Shown here one piece after another: positions 15,987 through 24,887 of a DNA stretch of 33,988 nt. The stretch lies in contig JAHEDX010000018.1 of NCBI GenBank assembly GCA_024641005.1, positions 1 to 33,988 on the forward strand, given 5' to 3'. The translations under genes and the position numbers were made by a program. How positions within the stretch are numbered: position 1 is the first letter of the stretch; every line of letters starts with the position of its first letter. A model generated the notes under the pieces. The model had not been told where the DNA came from. It worked only from the letters and a program-made list of their open reading frames with translations, and made no database searches. Source of the DNA: Acidimicrobiaceae bacterium. Its GTDB lineage: Bacteria; Actinomycetota; Acidimicrobiia; Acidimicrobiales; Ilumatobacteraceae.

Positions 15987-16847
15987 TCAGATCTGTGCAT
16001 CGCGCACCTGGAACTTGCGTCGGAGCCCGTCGCCGACCAGGTTGAGCGAGAGAATGGTGAGAAACATGGTGGTCGCCGGTACGACGGCCACGTGCAAGAT
16101 GTCGTCGGCGAACGCCCGGTTACCGTCGGCGATCATGCCGCCCCAGGTCGCCTGCGGCGGCGGTACGCCGAATCCGAGGAATGCGATCACACCCTCTGCG
16201 ACGATCACGCCGCCGACCGCGAGCAACCCGAACGTGATCAGCGTCAACAGCACATTGGGCATGAGCACGCGGAACACGATGCGGCTGGTCCTCGATCCGA
16301 TCATGGCGCTGGCCGTCACCCAGTCGTTCTGCTTGATCGTCAGGGTGGAGGCGCGAGCGAACCGCGTGTAGGCAGGTATCGCGAGCACGCTGAACACGAT
16401 CGTGATCACTTTCAACGTCTGCCCCGCCATCGCGACGACGCCGAGCAGGATCACGAGGGCTGGGAACGACAGCACGATGTTGACGATCGCCATCGCGATC
16501 GTCTCGATCTTGCCGCCGAAGTAGCCGACCGTCGTACCGACCAGTCCACCGACCGTGATGCCGACGCCGACCGTGACCAGGCTGATGAACACCGAGATCT
16601 TGGCCCCGTCGACGAGACGGGCGAGCATGTCCCGCCCGAGTTGATCGGTTCCGAGCAGGTGGCCGTCGGAGAGGATGGGGAGGTACTTGTCGGCGGGCCG
16701 GATACGGGTCGGGTCGTCGAGCGGGAGAAACCGGCCGAAGACCGCAGCGAACAGGACGAGCACCAGCCAACCGGCGGCGAACCAGAAGAGCACCCCGAGG
16801 CCCGACCTGCTGCGGGTGGGCACGGCGATGGCGATCGGGCTAGCCAT
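15987..16847 (-). CDS. DppC/OppC-type ABC permease
   Basis: The 286-residue membrane protein has an N-terminal helix (LGVLFWFAAGWLVLVLFAAVF), the 'HLLGTDQLGRDMLARLVDGAKISVFISL' segment that identifies the DppC group, and about five further helices with the 'ARASTLTIKQNDWVTASAMIGSRTSRIVFRVLMPN' coupling loop that docks on the ATPase. It pairs with the DppB-like protein to form the membrane channel. Its ATG at 16847 overlaps the end of the DppB-like gene by 8 bp, so translation is coupled. The usual ATP-binding subunits are not encoded in the window and must come from elsewhere. Confidence 0.92.
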   Translation of the reverse strand: MASPIAIAVPTRSRSGLGVLFWFAAGWLVLVLFAAVFGRFLPLDDPTRIRPADKYLPILSDGHLLGTDQLGRDMLARLVDGAKISVFISLVTVGVGITVGGLVGTTVGYFGGKIETIAMAIVNIVLSFPALVILLGVVAMAGQTLKVITIVFSVLAIPAYTRFARASTLTIKQNDWVTASAMIGSRTSRIVFRVLMPNVLLTLITFGLLAVGGVIVAEGVIAFLGFGVPPPQATWGGMIADGNRAFADDILHVAVVPATTMFLTILSLNLVGDGLRRKFQVRDAQI

Positions 16848-17790
16848 GACGAAGCCTCGGGTCGGTCAGCCGGTAGGCGAGGTCGACCAGGAAGTTGACG
16901 ATCACGTACGCCGACGCGACGACCAGCACGATCCCTTGCACGAGCACGAGATCACGTCGCGAGATCGCGAGCAACAGGGTGCGGCCGATACCGGGCAAGC
17001 CGAAGATCTGCTCGATCACCACGGCACCGGTCATCGCCCCGGCGATCTGCAGACCGATCAGCGTGAGCATCGAGGTCAGCGAACCCGGCAACGCGTGCCG
17101 GAAGAGGATGTACCGGTTCGACAACCCTTTGGAGCGCGCCGCGTCGATGTAGTCGCTCTGGAGCACCTCGATCATGTCGGATCGCAACACACGGTTGAGC
17201 ACCGCGATCTCCCCGATCGCCATCGATGCGACCGGCAGGATCAGATTCTTGAGGTTGGTGAGCGGAGCCTCGGTGAACGGCACCCACGCCGGCGTCGCCG
17301 GCAGCAGCTTCCAATGAACGGCGAACACGATCAACAATGCGATCGCGACGAGAAAGCCGGGAAGGGACAGCACGGCGAAACTGATGGCGGTGATCGCCCT
17401 GTCGGTTCGGCCACCGGCTTTCCACGCGCCGAACACGCCCAGCGGGACGGCGACGAGCACCCCGATGCCGATCGACAGGATGGCCAGCTCGATGGTGACC
17501 GGGAGCTTGTCCTTGAGTACGTCGGAGACATCCTGGTTGAGGTCGGTCGAGCGACCGAGATCGCCGTGCAACACCCCTCCGAGCCAACGCAGGTAGCGGG
17601 TCACGATCGGGTCGTCGAGGCCGAGTTCGCCACGCAACTCGGCGATCGACTCAGGCGTGGCCTGCTCGCCCAGGATTCGTACGGCTGGATCACCACCCGG
17701 CACGAGCGACAAGAGGAGGAAGCTGACGATCGACACCACGAGCAGCACGAGGACCAACTCGGCGAACTTCGAGATGATCAGTCGACGCAT
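16840..17790 (-). CDS. DppB/OppB-type ABC permease
   Basis: The 316-residue membrane protein starts 'MRRLIISKFAELVLVLLVVSIVSFLLLSLVPGGDP', the classic OppB N-terminus, then has 'LGLDDPIVTRYLRWLGGVLHGDLGRS' in the periplasmic-side loop and the coupling motif 'YIDAARSKGLSNRYILFRHALPGSL'. It forms one half of the peptide-type uptake channel. I use the ATG at 17790 with GGGGAGG just upstream; an in-frame GTG at 17808 would add six residues. This is the first gene of a three-gene uptake operon transcribed leftward and is divergent from the GerMN lipoprotein gene across 187 bp. Confidence 0.92.
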   Translation of the reverse strand: MRRLIISKFAELVLVLLVVSIVSFLLLSLVPGGDPAVRILGEQATPESIAELRGELGLDDPIVTRYLRWLGGVLHGDLGRSTDLNQDVSDVLKDKLPVTIELAILSIGIGVLVAVPLGVFGAWKAGGRTDRAITAISFAVLSLPGFLVAIALLIVFAVHWKLLPATPAWVPFTEAPLTNLKNLILPVASMAIGEIAVLNRVLRSDMIEVLQSDYIDAARSKGLSNRYILFRHALPGSLTSMLTLIGLQIAGAMTGAVVIEQIFGLPGIGRTLLLAISRRDLVLVQGIVLVVASAYVIVNFLVDLAYRLTDPRLRHG

Positions 17791-17804
17791 CGTCCTCCCC
17801 ACGT

Positions 17805-17944
17805 GCACGATTCGGCCCCCGACCGATCGTGCCGTGACCGTAGCGGATCACGTGCGTTCGCCATGAGCGGAGCGAACCGGGCCGGCGTCGGCGCGTATGT
17901 GGCCGGGCGGGAGGGCGTTCGCCTCTTGCGCCCTTTCCGGCGCA
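17805..17944. promoter_or_regulatory. Divergent intergenic region with two inverted repeats
   Basis: The space between the permease operon and the GerMN gene holds GCACGAT (17805-17811) with its exact complement at 17826-17832, close to the permease start, and TGCGCC (17927-17932) paired with GGCGCA (17939-17944), close to the lipoprotein start. Either could be an operator or a leader hairpin. No clear -35/-10 pair was found. Confidence 0.3.
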
Positions 17945-17977
17945 GAGAGATGATGAGAATCGAGAAGGGAGGGTGTG

Positions 17978-18943
17978 ATGCGCTTCCTGCGAGTCGGACT
18001 CATCCTCGGACTATTGGCGACGGCGGCGGCATGTGGTTCCGACGCCGAATCCACGGCGACCACGACGCAACCCGCGCCGACAACGACGGCGTTACCCACC
18101 ACCAGCGGGCCGACAACGTCCGCGCCGGCAACGACCGAGCCGGCAACGACCGCCCCGGTGACGACTCCTCCGACGACGGCCGTTACAACCCCGCCGACGA
18201 CGGCGCCGAACCTGGTCGACGTGAAGGTCTACTTCCTCCGCGACGAGCGTCTCGCCATCGCCCATCGGCTCGTGCCCGGACCCGAGGTGTTACGCGCCGC
18301 TCTGAACGAACTACTCGCCGGCCCCACCGCCGACGAAGCCGCGACCGGGCTCAGCTCGACGGTGCCTGACGGCACCGAGCTGCTCGACCTCAACCTGGCC
18401 GATGGGCTCGCAACGGTCGATCTGAGCTCCCAGTTCGAGAGCGGCGGCGGGTCACTGTCGATGACCGCACGCATCGCCCAGGTCGTCTTCACCGCGACCC
18501 AGTTCGACAACTCGGACCGCGTGCTCTTCTGGCTGAACGGCGAGCCGATCGAGTATCTGGGCGGAGAGGGCATCGTGCTCGACGAACCGCAGGCGCGCAT
18601 GGACGTCGACCGCACCATCTCGGGCAGCGTGATCATCGACACCCCGGCACCCGGCGCGATCGTCGGCAGTACGTTCACCGTGACCGGAGAGGGCGACGTG
18701 TACGAGGCGCAGTTCCCGATCGAGGTCTGGTCGGGGTCCAAGGCCGACGGCGAACTGCTCATGACGATCGGACCCGTCACGGCAGGAGCCTGGGGCACAT
18801 GGGCCGACTTCGAGGTCGCGATCACGGTGAGCGCCGCCAACGGTCCGATCGAGGTGGTCGCGTACGACCCTGGTGGTTGCGGCACCGGCCCTGAGTGCCC
18901 CGAGATCATCGAAACACGCGTCCCCCTGACTCTCGTCAACTGA
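17978..18943 (+). CDS. GerMN/Gmad2 domain lipoprotein
   Basis: The 321-residue precursor has a lipobox (ATAAAC, Cys19), a long Thr/Pro/Ala tether (about residues 25-78), a GerMN domain (about 80-185: 'VKVYFLRDERLAIAHR', 'LRAALNELLAGPTADEA', 'LNLADGLATVDLSSQF', 'QVVFTATQF') and a C-terminal immunoglobulin-like Gmad2 domain (about 205-320: 'ISGSVIIDTPAPGAIVGSTFTVTGEGDVYEAQFPIEVW'). GerMN/Gmad2 pairs also occur in sporulation proteins, but in actinobacteria they are cell-envelope lipoproteins such as LpqB relatives. The ATG at 17978 has AAGGGAGG five bases before it. No two-component genes lie beside it. Role in the envelope is inferred only. Confidence 0.85.
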   Translation: MRFLRVGLILGLLATAAACGSDAESTATTTQPAPTTTALPTTSGPTTSAPATTEPATTAPVTTPPTTAVTTPPTTAPNLVDVKVYFLRDERLAIAHRLVPGPEVLRAALNELLAGPTADEAATGLSSTVPDGTELLDLNLADGLATVDLSSQFESGGGSLSMTARIAQVVFTATQFDNSDRVLFWLNGEPIEYLGGEGIVLDEPQARMDVDRTISGSVIIDTPAPGAIVGSTFTVTGEGDVYEAQFPIEVWSGSKADGELLMTIGPVTAGAWGTWADFEVAITVSAANGPIEVVAYDPGGCGTGPECPEIIETRVPLTLVN

Positions 18944-18962
18944 GTCGGGCCAGACTGGGGCC

Positions 18963-19652
18963 ATGTACACGCCGTCGATCCTCGACACGCCATTGAGCCC
19001 GACCGGACCGGTCGACCCGCAGCACACTGGCCAGTCGCTCACCGGTGACTGGCCGTTCCTGAGCGGAGACGTAGAGATCGGGATCTGGGAATGCACCCCC
19101 GGCACGTTCAGCGAGTCGACCGGCGACATCGACGAGGCGATGTTCATGGTCTCGGGCCGGGCCACGATCAGCCACAGCGACGGCGTCTACGACCTGGCGC
19201 CCGGAACGCTGTGGACCACGCCGCGCGACTGGGAACACGTCTGGCAGGTCCATCAAACTGTCCGGAAGATGTACGTCATCGACCATCGTCCCGGTTCGCC
19301 CGGACTCCCCACCCACCTGCCGAATGCCCACACGGTCGAACTCGGTGCGGCCGTTCCCCGACCCACGATCATCGCCGGTTCACCCGCCGAGTCGTCGATG
19401 TCGTCATGGCAGCACGGCGCCCTCGACGTCGGCGTGTGGGAGTGCACACCTGGCGAGTTCCCGTTCTCACGCGAGGGCTACCAGGAGGTGTTCTGTGTGC
19501 TGTCGGGGCGAGCAACACTTCACATCGACGGCGGCCTCTCCCTCGAACTCGTCCCCGGTGCGGCGATCCTGACACCGTCGGGCACGACGGGACGTTGGGT
19601 CGTCCACGAGACCCTTCGCAAGGCATACGTCACGATCGACGACGAGCAGTAG
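18963..19652 (+). CDS. Bicupin, Cupin_3 (DUF861) type
   Basis: The 229-residue protein has two tandem cupin domains. The first (about 30-105) includes 'IWECTPGTFSES', 'FMVSGRATISHSDGVYDLAPGTLWTTP' and 'VHQTVRKMYV'; the second (about 145-225) repeats this as 'VWECTPGEFPF', 'EVFCVLSGRATLHIDGGLSLELVPGAAILTPSG' and 'VHETLRKAYV'. This is the Cupin_3 pattern of the ureidoglycine aminohydrolase group. The usual metal His/Glu set is not complete in either unit, so catalysis is uncertain. It begins 19 bp after the GerMN gene on the same strand and may share its message. Confidence 0.82.
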   Translation: MYTPSILDTPLSPTGPVDPQHTGQSLTGDWPFLSGDVEIGIWECTPGTFSESTGDIDEAMFMVSGRATISHSDGVYDLAPGTLWTTPRDWEHVWQVHQTVRKMYVIDHRPGSPGLPTHLPNAHTVELGAAVPRPTIIAGSPAESSMSSWQHGALDVGVWECTPGEFPFSREGYQEVFCVLSGRATLHIDGGLSLELVPGAAILTPSGTTGRWVVHETLRKAYVTIDDEQ

Positions 19653-19709
19653 CCCACACCGGACCCACGATTCGTCGAATATCGAGCGCTAACTGGGAGG
19701 CTGGTCACC

Positions 19710-20108
19710 ATGGCGGCCACGTCCGAACTCGCTCCGGCACAGGCTGCCTTCCGGTTTCTGATCGAGGTCGCCGCGATCGTGCTGTGGGGTGTCGCCGGCT
19801 GGCACACCACCGACGCCCCGGCGCGCTGGATCCTCGCCGTCGGGTTGCCACTGGCCGGTTCAGCCGTGTGGGGCACCTTCCGCGTGCCCGGCGACGCCAG
19901 CGCCAGCGGGGAGGCGCCGAGAGCGGTGAGCGGTGCGGTCCGACTGACGATCGAGTTGCTGCTGCTGCTCGGCGCAGCAACCGCTTCGGCCATGCTGTGG
20001 CGCCCGTTGCCGGGAATCGTTCTTGGTGTAGCGACGACCGCCCACTACGCCATGACCAACGCCCGCATTCGCTGGTTGCTGGCACAGCGACCAACGCCCG
20101 GACGATGA
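19710..20108 (+). CDS. YrdB/DUF2568 membrane protein
   Basis: The 132-residue protein has four predicted membrane helices and matches the YrdB family: 'FRFLIEVAAIVLWGVAGW' at the N-terminus, 'LPLAGSAVWGTFRVPGDAS' in the middle and 'AVRLTIELLLLLGAA' later. The GTFRVPGDAS element is the family mark. No function is known. The ATG at 19710 is preceded by GGGAGG at a 9-base spacing. It follows the bicupin gene by 57 bp on the same strand and converges with the hydrolase gene 49 bp away. Confidence 0.85.
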   Translation: MAATSELAPAQAAFRFLIEVAAIVLWGVAGWHTTDAPARWILAVGLPLAGSAVWGTFRVPGDASASGEAPRAVSGAVRLTIELLLLLGAATASAMLWRPLPGIVLGVATTAHYAMTNARIRWLLAQRPTPGR

Positions 20109-20157
20109 TCGCCCAAAGCGCGTCCGCCGAGCCGTCCGCTGCGCCGATGCGAAGCCG

Positions 20158-20769
20158 TCAGCCGCCCGGTACGAGCTGAGCACTGGTCACCACGGTCGCG
20201 AAACGATCGGCGAGCTCGGCCAACGCGACCCGGTGGACGACATCGGCTTCGACCGGTGCCGACCCGTTCGGACCCGGCAGATCGCGCGTCGCACAGGCGT
20301 CGGCGACGACGGTCACGTCACAGCCGTGATCCAGCGCCGATCGCGCCGTCGAACTGACACACATGTGTGTCATGAAGCCGACGATCGTCAACGCCTTGAC
20401 ACCGATGGAGGTGAGCACCCCGTCCAGATCGGTCGCCGCGAACGCGTTCGGCAGTGTCTTGTGCACGACGGTCTCGCCATCGCCGGGAGCGACGGCAGCG
20501 ATCGGTGCACCACCCGCCTCCGGGTCGAACAGGCCGCCAGGACGCCCCTCGTGCAACACGTGCACGACCGGCGAACCGGCAGTACGCGCCGCTGTGAGCA
20601 GACCCTCGATCACCCCGACCGCCGCGTCGACACCGACCAACGGCATCCGTCCGGTCGTGTACTCCAGTTGCGCATCGATGACGACCAGCACAGTGGAGTC
20701 CAGCGGTGCAGGTTCGGCCGGGAGACCGGCTGCGGAGCGAAGGGTGAACGGTTCGGCGGCTTCATCCAT
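20158..20769 (-). CDS. Isochorismatase-family cysteine hydrolase
   Basis: The 203-residue protein shows the family's catalytic triad: Asp32 in VVIDAQ, Lys104 in VVHKTLPNAF and Cys137 in VGFMTHMCVSST, with the usual cis-peptide-type loop just before the cysteine. Such enzymes hydrolyse amide or C-N/C-O bonds (nicotinamide, isochorismate, carbamoyl compounds). The exact substrate is not readable. ATG 20769 is the start; the longer frame upstream is Arg-rich shadow sequence. It is followed at its 3' side by the converging YrdB-like gene, and upstream on the same strand is the NIPSNAP-like gene, 152 bp away. Confidence 0.9.
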   Translation of the reverse strand: MDEAAEPFTLRSAAGLPAEPAPLDSTVLVVIDAQLEYTTGRMPLVGVDAAVGVIEGLLTAARTAGSPVVHVLHEGRPGGLFDPEAGGAPIAAVAPGDGETVVHKTLPNAFAATDLDGVLTSIGVKALTIVGFMTHMCVSSTARSALDHGCDVTVVADACATRDLPGPNGSAPVEADVVHRVALAELADRFATVVTSAQLVPGG

Positions 20770-20879
20770 GCCACGATCATCGCTCACCGAGGCGCCACCA
20801 CCCCACTGCCCGACGTGCCAGAGGTCGGCGCGGCGGCGCACGACCCGCACACGATGGCGTGGCCGGGCGCGAAGGAAGA

Positions 20880-20898
20880 CCGGGCCCGACCCGCCCGG
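20880..20898 (-). terminator. Weak hairpin after the NIPSNAP-like gene
   Basis: CCGGGC and GCCCGG form a 6-bp GC stem with a 7-nt loop, 23 bp past the stop at 20922 in the direction of transcription. There is no U-tract. It is only a candidate terminator. Confidence 0.3.
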
Positions 20899-20921
20899 AT
20901 CGAGCCCGGTCGATCGGCATA

Positions 20922-21539
20922 TCAGGCGATGCGGCGGGCGTACATCTGGTTGCCGCCGCTCTCGAAGAGACCGGCACCCCCTGCGAACACCTCGGCGTAC
21001 TCCGCAGACGCAGCCAGTTTGGCGTTCGCTGCATCGACATCTGCTGCCGTGTCGAACCGCACCAGCCACCCGATGTCGCTCATCGGACCCGCGGCGTTGG
21101 TCACCACCGCGCACGGAACGCCGGTGGCCGCGGTCCACGCATCGGCGATCACTGGCGCCCATGCCATTGCTTCCATGGCCCGGGCCGGATTGCTGACGGC
21201 GTTCACAGCGCCGAGAAACGAGCCGACGTCCGCCTGCCCGGTGATCTCACCGTGGACCACCTGCATCAAGGTGTCGGGCTCGATCGAGGCGATGTGTCCA
21301 CCTGCTTGCCCGACCAGCGCCTGGTAGGCCGGATCGGCAGTGATCGTTTCGTTGAACTCGACCATTGCGGCGAACGATTCGACCCTCGTGGACCACGCCA
21401 CGGTGCCGATCGTCGAGCCCGGTCCACCGGCCCAGAGCGACGTCATTCCTCCGGCTTGTTGAACCACCTTCGTGATCTCGGTAGCCCACTGCATCCCGGC
21501 CATCCCGTTGACGCGTGCCATACGACGTGTGATGTACAT
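20922..21539 (-). CDS. NIPSNAP-like dimeric alpha/beta-barrel protein
   Basis: The 205-residue protein starts 'MYITRRMARVNGMAGMQWATEITKVVQQAGG' and appears to hold two ferredoxin-like halves, each with a 'W..R.DS/FAAMVEF...ADPAYQAL' or 'WLVRFDTAADVDAANAKLAASAEYAEVF' element, as in NIPSNAP and related dimeric barrels. I do not recognise the exact family and no catalytic residue stands out. ATG 21539 has GAGGGGAAAG a few bases upstream; the longer open frame beyond it is non-coding in character. It is divergent from the lipoprotein at 21740 across 200 bp. Function unknown. Confidence 0.7.
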   Translation of the reverse strand: MYITRRMARVNGMAGMQWATEITKVVQQAGGMTSLWAGGPGSTIGTVAWSTRVESFAAMVEFNETITADPAYQALVGQAGGHIASIEPDTLMQVVHGEITGQADVGSFLGAVNAVSNPARAMEAMAWAPVIADAWTAATGVPCAVVTNAAGPMSDIGWLVRFDTAADVDAANAKLAASAEYAEVFAGGAGLFESGGNQMYARRIA

Positions 21540-21739
21540 GATCTTTCCCCTCACTGTTCGAGAACCACCCCCCGTGGTTCTTGTCCAGGTTCGCGCGCCC
21601 TGAGTGCTGCGTACAGTGGCATCCGACACACCCTCGGCCTCGCAGCGGCAACGACACCGGTCGAGCAACCCGGACCCGAGGAGCCATCGGGCCTGGTGGG
21701 GGTTAGGTTGCATCCAGCCCCCTGGCGAGAGGAACCCGA

Positions 21740-22468
21740 ATGAAGCATGCACTGAGCGCTGTGATCCTGGTCGGCGTCTTGGCCGCCTGCGGAGGAAGCG
21801 GCTCGGATTCGAGCACTGCGACCACTGACGTGCCGGCCCCGACCGAGACCACCGGTCCCGACGTCTCGACCACCGTCGATACGACGACCGCACCGTCCAG
21901 CGTCGACGACCAGGCCGGCGACACCACCGGGGGGATCGTGATCGACAGCCTCGACGCCATCCCGACCGAGTGCCGCCAGTTGATGGGTGATTTCCTCGAG
22001 GAGATCGAACCAGCGGTGTCAGCAGTCGATTGGCAGAGTGCGACGCTTGCCGACATGGAAGCGCTCAGCGCTTCGATCAATGAATCGTCGACCCGCCTCG
22101 ACGCAGAGATGGTCGGCGCCGGCTGCGACCAGTACGAGTTCGGCGCCGACGACGACCAGGGTTTCGAGTTCGCGATCGACATCGCCAACGACGTAGCGCC
22201 GGGAACCCTCGGATGGCTCGAGTTCGTCCGAGGCCTTTCGGCCGCGGACGGCATCTCACCGGAGGCATCGGGCGCTCCCGCCGACTGCGACGGAGCGATC
22301 GCCTACATCACCGACATCGTCGAAGCGACCGACACGATGAACGACATCCAGATCGCGGAACTGATGAACGTCACGAACGCGATGACCACGATCCAGACAG
22401 AGTGTTCGATCGAGCAGTCCACTGCGTTCTTCGAAGATCCGTCCATCGTCGCGTTCTTCAGCGGCTGA
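21740..22468 (+). CDS. Secreted lipoprotein of unknown function
   Basis: The 242-residue precursor has a signal peptide with lipobox LAAC (Cys17), a Ser/Thr/Asp-rich tether to about residue 65, and an acidic, mostly helical domain with four cysteines (in TECRQL, AGCDQY, ADCDGA and TECSIE) that could form two disulfides. GAGAGGAA precedes the ATG. I do not recognise the domain. The overall shape, a tethered helical domain outside the membrane, is common among actinobacterial lipoproteins. It converges with the phosphoesterase gene, the 79-bp gap holding nested hairpins. Confidence 0.75.
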   Translation: MKHALSAVILVGVLAACGGSGSDSSTATTDVPAPTETTGPDVSTTVDTTTAPSSVDDQAGDTTGGIVIDSLDAIPTECRQLMGDFLEEIEPAVSAVDWQSATLADMEALSASINESSTRLDAEMVGAGCDQYEFGADDDQGFEFAIDIANDVAPGTLGWLEFVRGLSAADGISPEASGAPADCDGAIAYITDIVEATDTMNDIQIAELMNVTNAMTTIQTECSIEQSTAFFEDPSIVAFFSG

Positions 22469-22480
22469 GCCGGACGGGTC

Positions 22481-22530
22481 GGTCGCCGACATGGGAGCAC
22501 CCATCGGGAGACCTCCCCACCGGGGCGACC
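22481..22530. terminator. Nested hairpins between converging genes
   Basis: An outer pair GGTCGCC (22481-22487) and GGCGACC (22524-22530) encloses ATGGG-AGCA-CCCAT (22491-22504) and GGGAG-AC-CTCCC (22506-22517). The set fills most of the 79-bp gap between two gene ends, so a two-way terminator is likely. There is no T-run. Confidence 0.5.
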
Positions 22531-22547
22531 ACCCGCATCGGTCGCCG

Positions 22548-24677
22548 TCACCGAGACGTCGCGTCGACACACCACAGCGAGCCGTCGGCCGTCGGCACGA
22601 TCAGCGAATCACCCGAAACCGCGATACCTGCCGTCACGGCGGCCGGTAGCCGCACCAACCGATCGACCACCCCGGTAGCGGGTGAGATCGACCACACGCT
22701 GCCATCCGTCGACGCCACGAAACTCTGAACCTCGCCACCTTCGCATGCCCGGACCGGGCTGGTGATCGAGGACTGCCCGGGGCCCCGATACGGCGCGAAT
22801 CCGGGAGCAGCAGCAGCGGGTACCTGTACTCGCCACAACTCGGAGCCGTCCATGGCGTCGAACCCGAACAGCCAGGCATCCGCGCTCATGACCAGCACCG
22901 TTGCGTCGATGACGAGCGGGGCGGCCCACGTGTAGCGGCCCCCGACGTCGACTCGGAACAGTTCCTCACCGGTCGACGCGTCGATGCAGAACAGTTCGGG
23001 TCGATGACTCAGGCCATACGCCCGCCGATCCGACCCGTACGTCAGCGAGCCCGCCGGGCTGCCCCCACCGGTCGTGGCGGTCAGTGTCCATGCCGTTTCG
23101 CCCGTGGCTGCATCCACCGCATGGATCGACGGCTCGATCGACGGCATGCCGAGGATCACGTTCCGGTCGGCGACGAGGCCGTCGCCGTAGTTCGGGTACA
23201 TCTCATGGCTGCCGATATCGGTGCGACGCCACAGCTCACGCCCGTCGCGTCGATCGAGCCCGGCGAGCAACGGCCCCGAACCCACCACGACCGCGCCACC
23301 GGCGACCAGTGGCTTCGAACACACCCACAAGCCCCTCGAGGAGTCGAGTCGCCGAGACCAGCGCTGAGCCCCGGTTGCGAGATCGAACATCGCGACCCGC
23401 CCGTCGATCGTGACTGCCGTGACATCCCCACCGGTCACGTCGACCCGTCCGACCACCGCGCCGTCCAACCGAGCCGACCATAAGACGGCACCGTCGGCAG
23501 TGCTGATGGCGCTCACCCCTCCGTTCGAGTGATCCTCGTCGCGCCATCCCGCGACGACGAGCCGACCCCGATCAGACTCCGCGACGACCGGCCCACCCAG
23601 GTGCGCCACCCCGTCGAGCGCCGAACGCCACCTCACACGGTCGGTCGGCACAGCGCCATCGGCGACCGGCGCGGAAACGAACGTCGCGCTCCGGTGTTCG
23701 GGCTCGACGGCCAGTGCTCGGGTGCGCACCGACAGGCGGGAACCGTCGAATTCGAGAACCCGGGCGTGCGGTGGCGACCAATCCCACGAACCGAACATGG
23801 GGTTGCCGGTGTTGAGATGCAGCTCACCATCGATGCGACCTGATCGCGCCGTGTGCCAATGCCCGGACAACGAGCCGACGATCCTCACGTGCGGGGCGAC
23901 CTCGGCGAGGTACTCGTAGAAGTCTCGCGACATCAGATCATGAGAGAGGATCAGCACTGCGGTACCGGCCGGAGCGTGACGGAGATCCGAGGCCAGCCAG
24001 ACACGCTGCACGTCGGCATCCTCGTCGAGGTGCCACGAATGCCAGTCGATCGCGACGATCCGCAGCCCGGCCTCGCTCATCGACCACCAACGCGGTCCGA
24101 GCTGCGCCTCGTAGCGCCACCCGGAGGGCCGCGACGAAGGTTCGGCCGTCACCGGGTCGGGCACCGGGTCTGCGGTCTCGAAGTAGCCGCCGTAGTGATC
24201 GTGATTACCGGGCATGAAGAACACCGGCACCGGGGAGTCGATCAGTGCAGCACGGAACTCGGCGAGGTCGTCGAGCGTTCCGCGATTCGTGAGGTCACCG
24301 GTGGCGAGCACGAAGTCACACCCGAAGCCATCGGCGAGTTCGCTGAACACGGCTCGCAACCGCTCTGCGGTGCAGTCACCCTGGCGCAGATCGAACACAC
24401 CGGTCGAGACATCGACATGGAGGTCGGTGACGTGCGCGAACCGTGTTCGGGTTCGATTCGACGGGTGGAGCCGGAAGACCAAGGGCTCGTCACCGATCGG
24501 GCGGTACCAGTCGTCACAATCGAAGCCTCCGCCTCGGTGCACCCACACGAACGGTTGACCGACATCGGAGAGCTGCCAGCTTCCATCCGGTCCGGTGACC
24601 ACCGATTCGACGCCGTTGCTCACCAGCCGGCCCACGACCGGGCGACCGTCGGGCTCGACCACAGCACCGCGCATCAT
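22548..24677 (-). CDS. Calcineurin-like phosphoesterase fused to PQQ-type beta-propeller
   Basis: The 709-residue protein has three parts. Residues 1-70 resemble a small carboxypeptidase-regulatory/calcineurin N-terminal beta domain. Residues 78-330 are a metallophosphoesterase with TDLH (Asp85, His87), GDLTN (Asp128), GNHD (Asn158, His159), LSHD and GHWH. Residues 370-709 hold at least seven repeats of the form 'DxxTGxxxW', as in 'AVDAATGETAW' and 'GFDAMDGSELWRV', which is the PQQ-like propeller pattern. I use ATG 24677; upstream in-frame starts reach 24794 but add unconserved sequence. No signal peptide is visible, so the cellular location is uncertain. Substrate is unknown; the propeller may bind a partner or act as a scaffold. 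Confidence 0.85.
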   Translation of the reverse strand: MMRGAVVEPDGRPVVGRLVSNGVESVVTGPDGSWQLSDVGQPFVWVHRGGGFDCDDWYRPIGDEPLVFRLHPSNRTRTRFAHVTDLHVDVSTGVFDLRQGDCTAERLRAVFSELADGFGCDFVLATGDLTNRGTLDDLAEFRAALIDSPVPVFFMPGNHDHYGGYFETADPVPDPVTAEPSSRPSGWRYEAQLGPRWWSMSEAGLRIVAIDWHSWHLDEDADVQRVWLASDLRHAPAGTAVLILSHDLMSRDFYEYLAEVAPHVRIVGSLSGHWHTARSGRIDGELHLNTGNPMFGSWDWSPPHARVLEFDGSRLSVRTRALAVEPEHRSATFVSAPVADGAVPTDRVRWRSALDGVAHLGGPVVAESDRGRLVVAGWRDEDHSNGGVSAISTADGAVLWSARLDGAVVGRVDVTGGDVTAVTIDGRVAMFDLATGAQRWSRRLDSSRGLWVCSKPLVAGGAVVVGSGPLLAGLDRRDGRELWRRTDIGSHEMYPNYGDGLVADRNVILGMPSIEPSIHAVDAATGETAWTLTATTGGGSPAGSLTYGSDRRAYGLSHRPELFCIDASTGEELFRVDVGGRYTWAAPLVIDATVLVMSADAWLFGFDAMDGSELWRVQVPAAAAPGFAPYRGPGQSSITSPVRACEGGEVQSFVASTDGSVWSISPATGVVDRLVRLPAAVTAGIAVSGDSLIVPTADGSLWCVDATSR

Positions 24678-24887
24678 CGGCTCAGATCCGCCGGTCGCGG
24701 GCGCCGCCGAACGACACGGGTCGGCCGTGACGGTGCTGTGTTCGGCATCGATCCGCCATACCGACGACAATATCCCGGTCGGCCCTTCGCGCACGCTGCG
24801 ACGGACCGTTCGACCGCCACCGAATCCTGCGTTCGAGGGTGACGAACAGCCCTGTCACGAACGCCTGGTCGGCCGTACCATCGAATC

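Noticed and set aside
13689..18369. Possible toxin-antitoxin or defence genes among small frames here
   Set aside because: All small frames inspected are shadows of the transporter operon; none shows a known fold.
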